Source: DATFVA01 sp963800255
GTDB taxonomy: Bacteria; Bacteroidota; Ignavibacteria; Ignavibacteriales; Ignavibacteriaceae
Assembly: GCA_963800255.1 (NCBI GenBank)
Contig: CAWDAK010000024.1
Coordinates: 124,001-188,000, forward strand
DNA: 64,000 bases
Direction: 5' to 3'
A model generated the notes under the pieces. That model was given only the letters and a program-made list of their open reading frames with translations, ran no database searches and was not told the origin of the DNA. Below are positions 18,531 to 27,040 of the stretch, one piece after another. The position numbers and the translations under genes are program-made. Every line of letters starts with the position of its first letter. Position 1 is the first letter of the stretch.

Positions 18531-21500
18531 ATGGCTAAAGAAAAATTAAATATGGAATTGATTAGGGTTATAAGTGAAAACATAAAGAACCCTTTTATAG
18601 CCCTTTCAGCTGAAGGAAATATTATTTCATTCAACAAGCAATCTTCAAAGCTCTTTTTATTTAAAAGAAAAGGTCGGGAATATTTTTGATTACTTTGAAA
18701 AAGAGTCAGCATTTGAATTGAGCACCCTCATTGAAGAGGTTTTATCAGGAAGAAAGACCCTGATAAAAAATCTGACACTGGTTTTCAACAACGGGATGAA
18801 TTTGAAATGCCAGGCGACTTTAAGTGAATTCAACCAGGAGCAGGTATTCTGTACCTTTAAACCTGAAGAACATACTCTCCGTATTAGTGAGATTACCAGG
18901 ATGAAAGTTCGGAAAGAAGAACTTTCAGTCTTAATAGGGAATGAAAAAATTGAAAAAATAATAGATTCTGTTAGAGAATTATACCCCTTTACTGTTATAG
19001 GAAAAGAAAAGATCAGGAAGGACATTGACCGGCTTGAAGAAATGTTCTGGATAAAGAACAGCAGTGGTATTTTTATTCTTGTGAGCAATTCACTTTCCCG
19101 GAATCTTGGACTTACCAGTACGCAGCTTGAAGGCAGATCTGAGACCGAACTTCTTCCGGTTTATCTGCATGAAGTATATAAATCACTTGAAAATTATATC
19201 AGGAATTCGAACAGCGTCATAGTAACTGAAGGAATCCCGATCCAGGGACTTTCAGCCATAACTGATTTCCAAACAATTGAAATCCCTCTTAATGATAGTG
19301 ACGGAAACCTGGCTGCTGTTATAGGGATTTCGAGACCTGTTCAGGAGAAGAAAGAGAATAAAGAGAAAGGAGTAGCAGAGGGAAAAAATGAACTTGCCGG
19401 AATTCCTGCAGCCGTGGCAATTCTTAACAAAGAAGGCGTTATAGAGCATTCAAGTAAAGAATTTTGTAAATTATTCTCGGATGAATTCTCCGATCTCAGA
19501 AATTTATCGTATACGAATGTTTTTCCGCTGGAGATATCGGAAAAAATTAAGAAGTTTATCGATTCATTATCTGAAGACACAGAGTTTAAGGTTAAATTAT
19601 CAAAAACGGGAACTTGGAGAGATAAAGAACTAAATGTTCTGGTTAGCAGAAATTACGGGGAAAATAATCAGCCGGAGGGACTATCGGTTTTTTTTGCGGA
19701 TGTTTCCCCTTATTCAGATCTTGAAAAAATTATAAATAGCAGAGGAAAAATGTACGAGGTCCTGATCCAGAATAATCCCGAACCGATTTTTATCTATGAT
19801 AAAGAGAACCTTCATTTTATAGAGGTTAATCAGGCAGCATTAAACCTGTACGGCTACCGGAGAGATGAATTCATGCAGATGGATCTGACTGATCTCTATA
19901 TCCCGGAAGACATTCAGACACTGCTTGATTCTTCATCAGGAGGTATTAAAGAAGGTATTTTTACCGGACCGTACAGGCATAAAAGAAAAAATGGTGAGTC
20001 TGTTTTTGTAGAAATCAGTAAGACCAGCTTTAAATTCAATAACAGGGATGCTCATTTTAATATAGTTAAAGACGTTACCAAGATCCTTGAAACAGAAAAA
20101 CAAAAACAGTTGTTCAAAGCTGCCTATGATAATTCTCCTAATATGATTTTTATTACTGATTCTTCAGGATTCATTAAATCAGCTAACCATATTGCCGATA
20201 CTAAACTGGGAATTCCTAATGAACAGCTGGTTAATTCGGCATTTGTATCGATGGTTAAGGATGAAGACAGGGGGCTGATAAATTCAAAGATCTTTCAGTC
20301 ACATATAAAAGAACCGGTATCGGTTAGATCAGCTTTAAAAAAATCCGGCGGAAAGCTTTTCGAAGCTGAAATAATTGCAAATCCGGTGATGAATTATAAA
20401 AATGAAACTGAATCATTTATTCTGGTTGCAAAACTTGAACCGGATTCTGTTGAAACATCCGGACAAAAAGTCAGGGAAATCATTGTCGAAAAAATAATTG
20501 AAAGGGAAGAGGTTGCTTCTGAAAAAATCGATCCTGCCTTTCTTTCCGGGATCTTCCACGAAATACTCACCCCAATTAATGCAATGCTTGGCTTTGTACA
20601 GGAACTCACTGAGAGTATAGAACAGAAAACTCCCGAACAGCAGGAAGCCAAAGAGATAATTGACCAAAACCGAAGACGTTTATTAAGCACTATGAATTCT
20701 GTTATTGAATATTCCCGTATGGAGCAGGAGGCTGCGCCGCCTGAAATAAAGGAAGTCTCTGTTACGGAAATTGTTGATGAAACACAGGAAGAAATAAGTG
20801 ATATCCTTAAAAATAAGGGCATTGAGTTCGCTTATGGCAAAATATCTTCTTCATTAACTTTCAATACGGACACACAAAAGTTTATCTCCCTTATTTCTCT
20901 TTTATTTAAAATTGCTTCACAGTTCACGAATACCAGGAAGATTTATTTCTCATCCTACCAGCTTGATGAATCTAACTTTATTATTTCTATCCAGGATAAT
21001 TACTCAGGAATGTCGCCCTCTTTCTCGGAAAACTTCAACAATATCTTCAACGAGAGGGAAATACAAAAAGATTATGGGGTTTCAAGACTTTCAGTTAAGC
21101 TTGCCCGCAGATTGATGGATCTGCTCCAGGGGAAATTTATAGATAAATCCAAGAAGATGTCAGGCTTCATTTTCCCGATAAAGCTTGAGGCGGAAGAAAA
21201 AGGAAATGAAATGTCCGCTAAATCTGCGAGGGTTTCTACGGTACCGGAAGATGATGAAATCTCCCGGACAAAAGCTTCTGTCCCTGAACCATCGGAAGAA
21301 AAAGAGATTCCTGAATTCGAAGCTGAAAATAGGTATCCTGATGCAGAGCCCGAAGAGGAAATTAGGTTTGTCAGGCACAGGGAACCTGAGGCGAAAGCGG
21401 CTATACCAAATGAGGATTACAATAAAAACCGTATCGATTTATCACGTTTTTCCTGTTTATATATAGAGGATCAGGTGGATTCACAGATCCTGTTTAAGGT

Positions 21501-21819
21501 TCAAATGAAAGATCTGAAGGAGATAAAATTTGCTGTAAGCTTTGAGGAGGCTCTCCCTCTTCTTGATACTCTTCACTTTGATTTCATTGTCCTTGATATA
21601 AATCTTCAGGGTGAATACAATGGACTGGATGCCCTTAAAATAATTCATCGTATGCAGGGTTATGAAACAATTCCTATCATTGCTGTCACCGCGTACGTTC
21701 TGCCCGGTGACAGGGAGAAATTTATTGCTACAGGTTTTAACGATTTTATATCTAAGCCTATTTTCAGAGAAAAAATGGTAGATTCGCTTGAGAAGATATT
21801 CTCCATAATGCAATCTTAG
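18531..21819 (+). CDS. Multi-PAS hybrid histidine kinase with degenerate ATPase domain; frameshift near 18665
   Basis: Cytosolic sensor, about 1095 residues once a one-base excess is removed. The first ~45 residues, starting at ATG 18531 (NPFIALSAEGNIISFN, PAS-like), are in one frame; the rest, in the next frame, continues ...KVGNIFDYFEKESAFEL. Dropping one A of the run at 18663-18666 joins them. Then come four more PAS-like domains, a HisKA helix (IFHEILTPINAM, His about 673), an ATPase-like domain, an acidic linker and a receiver (about 970-1090; phospho-Asp in IVLDINLQG, VTAY, SKP). The ATPase N-box lacks its Asn (SLLFKIASQFT) and the G1 box is DNYSGM rather than DxGxG, suggesting a pseudokinase. 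No membrane span is seen. Confidence 0.82.
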
Positions 21820-21823
21820 CCCG

Positions 21824-21844
21824 GCAGGTATAAAGTATATCTGC
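21824..21844 (+). terminator. Hairpin after the hybrid kinase gene
   Basis: GCAGGTATA (21824-21832) pairs with TATATCTGC (21836-21844) around a three-base loop, with one G-T wobble. It starts three bases after the kinase stop. No T-run follows, so termination is a guess from position. Confidence 0.35.
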
Positions 21845-21892
21845 TCCCGGTTATTCCAACCTAAAAAGATAATCTCTCTGATCACATTCATA

Positions 21893-21919
21893 TTGACAAT
21901 TTAATATACCTTTTATAAG
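21893..21919 (+). promoter_or_regulatory. Likely lexA promoter
   Basis: TTGACA (21893-21898) and TATAAG (21914-21919) resemble -35 and -10 boxes, although the 15-base spacer is shorter than the ideal 17. The -10 box overlaps the left end of the lexA palindrome, which is what an autorepressed promoter would need. Confidence 0.45.
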
Positions 21920-21946
21920 TTACCATACAGATGTATGGTAACTTAT
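21915..21946. promoter_or_regulatory. Perfect 15-2-15 palindrome, candidate LexA operator (SOS box)
   Basis: The arm ATAAGTTACCATACA is followed by GA and its exact reverse complement. It lies 20 bases upstream of the chosen lexA start and overlaps the candidate -10 box. lexA genes are normally autorepressed, so this is the natural candidate for this lineage's SOS box. It matches neither the E. coli (CTGT-N8-ACAG) nor the Bacillus (GAAC-N4-GTTC) box. No second copy was spotted in the window by eye. Confidence 0.7.
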
Positions 21947-21966
21947 TCATTAACCCAGGGTATATT

Positions 21967-22590
21967 ATGCCGGCAGAACTTACTGAAATCCAGAAAAAAA
22001 TTCTGGAGTTTCTCATCGAACAAAAAATTAACAGAGGTTATCCTCCTACACTTGCTGAAATAGCCCTATTTTTCGGATATAAAAACAGGGCTACTGTGCA
22101 GCAGCACCTTCAGGCTATAGCGAAAAAAGGGTATATAAAGCGAAATCCCGGACTTTCAAGAGGAATTGAACTTACTCTTGAAGATAAATTTTTTATACCC
22201 CGTCCGGTACTTGGTGAAGTCGCTGCAGGTAATCCATTAACGATCTACCCTGATGCAATTGATTCCATCGAACTTCCAACAATAGCACGAATGCCGAAGG
22301 ATTCTTTCTTGCTTCGGGTTAAAGGCGACAGTCTCAAAGATGCTTATATTTTCAGCGGGGATATCGTAATTGTAAATCCCAATCTTGAGCCGAAAAACGG
22401 TCAGATAGTAGTTGCTGTACTTGATGATGCAGCTGTTGTTAAGAGGTTCTACAAAAAAAGAAATGAAATTGAACTTGTTTCTGAAAATCCTGACTATAAA
22501 CCTATCATTATAAATAAAAAACACCAGGGCTTTAAGATTGTCGGTATTGTGATAGGTATATACAGGAGTATGGAAAAGAAAGCAGGATAG
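21967..22590 (+). CDS. lexA: LexA repressor
   Basis: SOS repressor of 207 residues that binds operator DNA as a dimer and cleaves itself when RecA is activated. An N-terminal winged helix (EIQKKILEFLIEQKINRGYPPTLAEIA.., then GYKNRATVQQHLQAIAKKGYI) is followed by the Ala-Gly cleavage site in GEVAAGNPL. The S24 peptidase domain has the catalytic Ser in KGDSLKDA and Lys in VVKRFYK. An in-frame ATG at 21931 sits inside the palindrome, so the ATG at 21967 (MPAELTEIQ) is the better start. It heads an operon with a DUF72 gene (3 bases away) and dinB. Confidence 0.94.
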   Translation: MPAELTEIQKKILEFLIEQKINRGYPPTLAEIALFFGYKNRATVQQHLQAIAKKGYIKRNPGLSRGIELTLEDKFFIPRPVLGEVAAGNPLTIYPDAIDSIELPTIARMPKDSFLLRVKGDSLKDAYIFSGDIVIVNPNLEPKNGQIVVAVLDDAAVVKRFYKKRNEIELVSENPDYKPIIINKKHQGFKIVGIVIGIYRSMEKKAG

Positions 22591-22593
22591 GAA

Positions 22594-23523
22594 ATGCCGG
22601 GATTAGATCGTGTAAATAAATATCATATAGGAACAGCAGGATGGTCATATAAAGATTGGGTGCCTGCATTTTATCCGAAAGCCCGGTCGGGAGGATTTGA
22701 CTGGCTAAGATTTTATGCGCATTATTTTAACTGTGTTGAAGTTAATGCCTCCTACTACACTTATATAAGTCCTAAAACCGTTAATGGATGGATAGAAAAA
22801 GTTTCGGATTCTGACAATTTTGAGTTTACCATTAAACTGCATAAAGATTTCACACATAACAGGAAGTTTAATGACCAGCAGATAATGGCTGTCCGTTCAA
22901 ATCTTGAGATGCTCGACAGGGCGGAAAGGCTTGGAGGATTATTAATTCAATTCCCATATTCATTTTCATTCAATGAGATATCCGCTGATTATATAAGCAG
23001 GCTGAAAGAAATATTCGGAGATTATAAATGTTTCGTTGAAGTCCGGCATTCCTCGTGGAATAATGAAAATATATATAAACTTTTTAACCGGCTCGATGTA
23101 ACCTTATGTACTATTGACCAGCCTCAGATAGGCAAGGCAATTCAATTCGAACCTGTGATAACCAATGATACTGCATATATCAGGTTTCACGGCAGAAATT
23201 CTGATGCCTGGATGAGATCAATTAAGAATTTCGGTAAGGAACAGACATATGAAGAACAGAGTTCGAGATATGAATATCTTTATACGCCGGGTGAGCTAGT
23301 AGAAATTGAACAAAGAATAAAAGATTTGCAGGAAAAGGTTAAGGAGGTGTATGTTATAATGAACAACCATCCAAAAGGGGAAGCTGTTGCGAATGCTTTT
23401 GAACTTATCCATCTCCTTGAGGAGAAGGAAAAGGTAGATATGCCTCAGACGATAATAAATGCTTTCCCGCGGCTTAATACCATTATTTCTGATTCTTCCC
23501 GGTCAGAGTTTAACTTAAACTAG
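22594..23523 (+). CDS. DUF72 (YecE-type) protein
   Basis: A 309-residue cytosolic protein with the DUF72 TIM-barrel-like signatures: HIGTAGWSYKDWVPAFYP at the start, FNCVEVNASYYTY, FEFTIKLHKDFTH, LGGLLIQFPYSF, CFVEVRHSSW, AYIRFHGRN and a late EVYVIMNNHPKGEAVANA. The biochemical role of DUF72 is not settled. It lies between lexA and dinB, 3 and 8 bases from them, so it is almost surely expressed with the SOS response. That setting suggests a part in DNA damage repair or tolerance, which is inference from context only. Confidence 0.9.
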   Translation: MPGLDRVNKYHIGTAGWSYKDWVPAFYPKARSGGFDWLRFYAHYFNCVEVNASYYTYISPKTVNGWIEKVSDSDNFEFTIKLHKDFTHNRKFNDQQIMAVRSNLEMLDRAERLGGLLIQFPYSFSFNEISADYISRLKEIFGDYKCFVEVRHSSWNNENIYKLFNRLDVTLCTIDQPQIGKAIQFEPVITNDTAYIRFHGRNSDAWMRSIKNFGKEQTYEEQSSRYEYLYTPGELVEIEQRIKDLQEKVKEVYVIMNNHPKGEAVANAFELIHLLEEKEKVDMPQTIINAFPRLNTIISDSSRSEFNLN

Positions 23524-23531
23524 AAGCAGTT

Positions 23532-24674
23532 ATGCGTACAATATTTCATCTTGACCTAGATGCATTTTTTGTGTCGGTCGAAAGAATTCTTAACCCCTTG
23601 CTGAAGGATAAACCTGTTATTGTAGGAGGTGACCCGCATGGAAGGGGAGTGGTGGCTGCCTGTTCTTATGAGGCGAGGGCATATGGACTTCATTCTGCAA
23701 TGCCTATTAGGACGGCATATAAACTCTGTCCCGGAGGTATATACCTGCATGGGCATTATGAAGAGTATGTCCATTTTTCTCATGCTGTAAAGAATATTCT
23801 AACGGCTTATGCACCAGTGCTGCAACAAGCTTCGATTGATGAGTTTTATATGGATTTTACCGGCTGCGGGAAGATATACGGTTCTATGTTTTCTTTTGCC
23901 TCAAAGCTGCAGCAGGAAATAATTAAGAAACTATCTCTGCCATGTTCAATAGGAATAGGCAGCAATAAAACCATTGCAAAGATAGGTTCTGACTGTATGA
24001 AGCCTTTGGGGATTACTTATGTTATTCCGGGTATGGAGAAAGAATTTCTTTCTCATATGCCCGTTGAAACTATACCAGGCGTAGGTAAGGTTATGATGAA
24101 AGATCTTAATAATAAAGGAATTTATTTTATCGGCGACATAACAAAACTTTCATCTGATTACTGGGGAACTGCGTACGGTAAGTATGGTATTGATCTCTGG
24201 AGGAAAGCGAACGGTGAGGGAACTGAATACCTTACAATAGAGCATGAACAGAAGAGTATCTCAAAAGAGACTACATTCGGAACTGATGTCACGAACAATG
24301 AGAGAATTTATGAGGTACTATTCGAACTTACCGGAAGGGTTTGTCAGAACATGAGGGATGAAAGCTTTATGGCTTCCACCGTACATATAAAACTTAGATA
24401 TTCGGATTTTCAGACGCTTACCCGCTCCCGCACAATAAAACCTTCTGATGATGACAAGGTTATTTTTGAAACAGCTAAAGATTTAATGGTAAAAGCTCAT
24501 ACCAGGCGTGTAGGAGTAAGATTAATTGGTATTGGATTAAGCAGGTTCACAAACTTCTTCGAACAGGAAACATTGTTTGAGGATGAAGAAATTAAAAGGA
24601 AGAAATTATTCAGGGCAATAGACTCCCTCAGAAAAAAGTATAGTTATTCTATTATCGATTTCAGCAAGTACTAA
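23532..24674 (+). CDS. dinB: DNA polymerase IV (Y-family translesion polymerase)
   Basis: A 380-residue error-prone polymerase that bypasses damaged template bases. Catalytic acids are in HLDLDAFFVSVE (about residues 6-17) and ASIDEFYMDFTG (about 100). The steric-gate Phe is in DAFF. GIGSNKTIAKIGSD, the helix-hairpin-helix MPVETIPGVGKV and the little-finger domain follow; the tail LFRAIDSLRKKYSYSIIDFSKY replaces a canonical clamp-binding motif, which I could not place with certainty. As third gene of the lexA operon it is expected to be LexA-controlled. Its stop is one base from the stop of the convergent HIT gene, leaving no room for a terminator between them. Confidence 0.94.
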   Translation: MRTIFHLDLDAFFVSVERILNPLLKDKPVIVGGDPHGRGVVAACSYEARAYGLHSAMPIRTAYKLCPGGIYLHGHYEEYVHFSHAVKNILTAYAPVLQQASIDEFYMDFTGCGKIYGSMFSFASKLQQEIIKKLSLPCSIGIGSNKTIAKIGSDCMKPLGITYVIPGMEKEFLSHMPVETIPGVGKVMMKDLNNKGIYFIGDITKLSSDYWGTAYGKYGIDLWRKANGEGTEYLTIEHEQKSISKETTFGTDVTNNERIYEVLFELTGRVCQNMRDESFMASTVHIKLRYSDFQTLTRSRTIKPSDDDKVIFETAKDLMVKAHTRRVGVRLIGIGLSRFTNFFEQETLFEDEEIKRKKLFRAIDSLRKKYSYSIIDFSKY

Positions 24675-24675
24675 A

Positions 24676-25023
24676 TCAGCCCGGGGGCCACCTCATTTGT
24701 CTGCCGCCAAGCAGATGCATATGAAGGTGATAAACTTCCTGTCCTCCTTTTTGACCGCAATTCATAACCAGCCTGAATCCGTCTTCAGCAATATTGTTCT
24801 CCGTAGCCAGCTTGTTTGCGGCATCAATCATTTCGCCAAGCAGCTGAGCATGTTCTTTCCCGCTTATATCTGTTACCTTAGGGATTTCAATCTTCGGAAC
24901 AATCAGGATGTGGACAGGTGCCTGCGGATTAATATCCTTAAAGGCCATTACGGTTTCACTTTCGAAAACGATATCAGCTTTAATTTCTTTGCTGATTATC
25001 CTGGAAAATATGGTGTCTCCCAT
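24676..25023 (-). CDS. HIT-family purine nucleoside phosphoramidase (HinT-like)
   Basis: A 115-residue cytosolic dimeric hydrolase acting on adenosine phosphoramidates and related nucleotides. Start MGDTIFSRIISKEIKADIVFE is typical of HinT; the active site reads YHLHMHLLGGR, the HxHxHxx histidine triad, near residue 100. APVHILIVPK is the other conserved stretch. It is the last gene of the long minus-strand run, two bases after the NtrC-type regulator. Length is normal for the family. Confidence 0.93.
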   Translation of the reverse strand: MGDTIFSRIISKEIKADIVFESETVMAFKDINPQAPVHILIVPKIEIPKVTDISGKEHAQLLGEMIDAANKLATENNIAEDGFRLVMNCGQKGGQEVYHLHMHLLGGRQMRWPPG

Positions 25024-25025
25024 AA

Positions 25026-26381
25026 TTATTCTTCCTTTTCGATTTCGTATTTTTTCATCTTATTATACAGATGACTTCTCTGAATATCAAGTATTTCAGC
25101 TGTCTTGCTTATGTTCCAGTCATTAGCTTTCAGCTGTTTTATAATAAACGCTTTCTCAGCTTTTTCCTTAAACTCCTGGAACGAGTTGCTGTCCTCAATA
25201 ATATCTCCGATGGATGACTGGGAACCTGCAAATAGGAATTCAATATCCCTGCGGGTGATGTCCCTTTTATCAACCAGGATGATTATCCTTTCAATGGCAT
25301 TCCTTAATTCCCTGACGTTGCCGCTCCATGGCAGACTCTGCAGGAATTTCATAGCATCTTCTTCTATCTTAACAGGTGGTTTCTTATGACGGGAGGTGAT
25401 TTCCTCTGCAAAACTTTCAACAAGGATTGGTATATCTTCAGTTCTCTCTTTTAAGGCCGGGATATTTAAAGGTATAACATTCAGTCTATGAAAGAGATCC
25501 TCCCTGAAGTTTCCGGCAGCAATTTCTTCCTTCAGGTTTTTGTTTGTTGCTGATATTATTCTGACGTCTACTTCTATTTTTTTATTTCCGCCTACACGAT
25601 CAATTTTTCCGTCCTCTATCGCTCTAAGCACTTTAGCCTGGGCTTGTGGACTCATATCTCCCACTTCATCCAGGAACAATGTTCCTTTATTTGCAAGTTC
25701 GAATTTCCCCATCCTTTGCTGCATTGCGCCGGTGAATGATCCTTTTTCATGCCCGAAGAGTTCAGATTCAATCAGTTCATTCGGGATTGCGGCACAGTTA
25801 ACTTCAATAAATGGTTTCTCACTTCTGGCGCTCTGGTTATGTATAGCCTTTGCAACTAATTCCTTCCCGGTTCCGTTCTCACCTGTAATCATAACCCTGG
25901 TATCTAAAGGAGCAACTTTGTTAATTGTAGCAAGGATATTTTGAATAGCGCGGCTCTTACCCAGTATCTTTCCGTTTTCATTCAGTGATTTTCTGTATTC
26001 TGTATTCTCATGTATCAGGTTTGATTGTTCGACAGCATTCCTGATACTTATTACAAGCTTATCCCGGTCAATAGGTTTTTCTATGAAATCGAAGGCTCCA
26101 AGCCTTGTTGCCTTAATTGCGTTTTCAACGCTTCCATGAGCCGATATCATTATTACAGAAAGGGCCGGATTAGTTTCTTTCACCTTTTTAAGTACTTCAA
26201 ATCCGTTCATCTCGGGCATCTGTATATCCAGAAGAAGGGCGGAATAATCCTCATTCATTGCTGTTTCAACACCCTCCACAGACTTTGTTGAATACTCCAC
26301 GCTGTAGCCTTCATATTCAAGTATCATTTTTATGCTTTCACAGATGTCTGTTTCGTCATCAATAATTAATATGGAGTTCAT
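25026..26381 (-). CDS. NtrC-family sigma-54-dependent response regulator
   Basis: A 451-residue transcription activator. The receiver (about 1-120) has the acidic pair in IIDDE, phospho-Asp in ALLLDIQMP and Lys in IEKPID. The AAA+ domain (about 140-375) has Walker A GENGTGKE, the sigma-54-contacting GSFTGA loop, Walker B TLFLDEVGDM and the R-finger region FREDLFHRLNVIPL. A Fis-type helix-turn-helix closes the protein (NDWNISKTAEILDIQRSHLYNKM). No partner kinase is adjacent. It needs an upstream sigma-54 promoter; one candidate in this window is at 13036. Targets are unknown. Confidence 0.95.
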   Translation of the reverse strand: MNSILIIDDETDICESIKMILEYEGYSVEYSTKSVEGVETAMNEDYSALLLDIQMPEMNGFEVLKKVKETNPALSVIMISAHGSVENAIKATRLGAFDFIEKPIDRDKLVISIRNAVEQSNLIHENTEYRKSLNENGKILGKSRAIQNILATINKVAPLDTRVMITGENGTGKELVAKAIHNQSARSEKPFIEVNCAAIPNELIESELFGHEKGSFTGAMQQRMGKFELANKGTLFLDEVGDMSPQAQAKVLRAIEDGKIDRVGGNKKIEVDVRIISATNKNLKEEIAAGNFREDLFHRLNVIPLNIPALKERTEDIPILVESFAEEITSRHKKPPVKIEEDAMKFLQSLPWSGNVRELRNAIERIIILVDKRDITRRDIEFLFAGSQSSIGDIIEDSNSFQEFKEKAEKAFIIKQLKANDWNISKTAEILDIQRSHLYNKMKKYEIEKEE

Positions 26382-26386
26382 AGTTT

Positions 26387-27034
26387 TTATGGAAAGTTAT
26401 ATCTTGTGTAAAAAAGGGTTCTTAATATAAAAGCATCTGAAGGAAGAACTGATTTATTAGTTTTAAGAAACGTACCGAAAATATATCCTAACTTGTTTGT
26501 CATCATATCCCGGCTGTCAATGACCGACTGTACCTTAAATTCTTCTTCAAATACTTCTACAAAATAACCAATTAGGTCGCCCAAATCAAAGATGGATGAA
26601 TTATATGCCAGGAAAGCGCTTCCGAAAAAATGAGCCAGTTTATCTTTATCTCCAAACTTTGTGACTGGTGTATCAAAATAAAGGTTCTTAGGAAGATGTC
26701 TGTTTTTTATTAAAAATACAGAGTCATTTGAAGATGTTAGCGGATATTGTACCTGCGTTCCAATCAAAGGTAACCTAATCGGAACTTTTTTATAAGGTAC
26801 TGCTGCAAGTGTTAATGAGAGCAATGCTTCCGAATAATCTTTTTCACGGAAATCCACAGATCTTTTGAATAGAGTATCGACAAGAGAAAGGTCATTTACT
26901 GAACTGCCGAGCTGCTCGAAATAATCCGAGGCGATAAATTCAGAAAGGTAATTAACTGATTTTGAAAGCTTGCTCTGTTGTGCCGGCAGAATGATCGAAA
27001 ATAAAATAACAGGGATGATAAACAATGATCTCAA
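26387..27034 (-). CDS. Exported protein of unknown function
   Basis: A 215-residue protein with a signal peptide (MRSLFIIPVILFSIILPA/QQ) and a TTG start seven bases after the carboxyltransferase stop. The middle of the protein carries KDKLAHFFGSAFLAY and LIGYFVEVFEEEFK..DSRDMMTNKLGYIFG. The Asp-Lys-x-x-His start and following helices faintly recall YfiM/DUF2279-type lipoproteins, but no lipobox is visible and I would not rely on it. Expected location is periplasm or outer membrane. The tight spacing places it in the minus-strand operon. Confidence 0.75.
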   Translation of the reverse strand: MRSLFIIPVILFSIILPAQQSKLSKSVNYLSEFIASDYFEQLGSSVNDLSLVDTLFKRSVDFREKDYSEALLSLTLAAVPYKKVPIRLPLIGTQVQYPLTSSNDSVFLIKNRHLPKNLYFDTPVTKFGDKDKLAHFFGSAFLAYNSSIFDLGDLIGYFVEVFEEEFKVQSVIDSRDMMTNKLGYIFGTFLKTNKSVLPSDAFILRTLFYTRYNFP

Positions 27035-27040
27035 AGTGTA

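Noticed and set aside
20394..20822. 142-codon minus-strand open frame within the hybrid kinase gene
   Set aside because: Antisense shadow of the HisKA region; Ser-rich with no domain.
18718..21819. Hybrid kinase starting at TTG 18718
   Set aside because: The frame is open upstream of the TTG and joins a PAS-like segment in the neighbouring frame, so the TTG is an artefact of the frame change.
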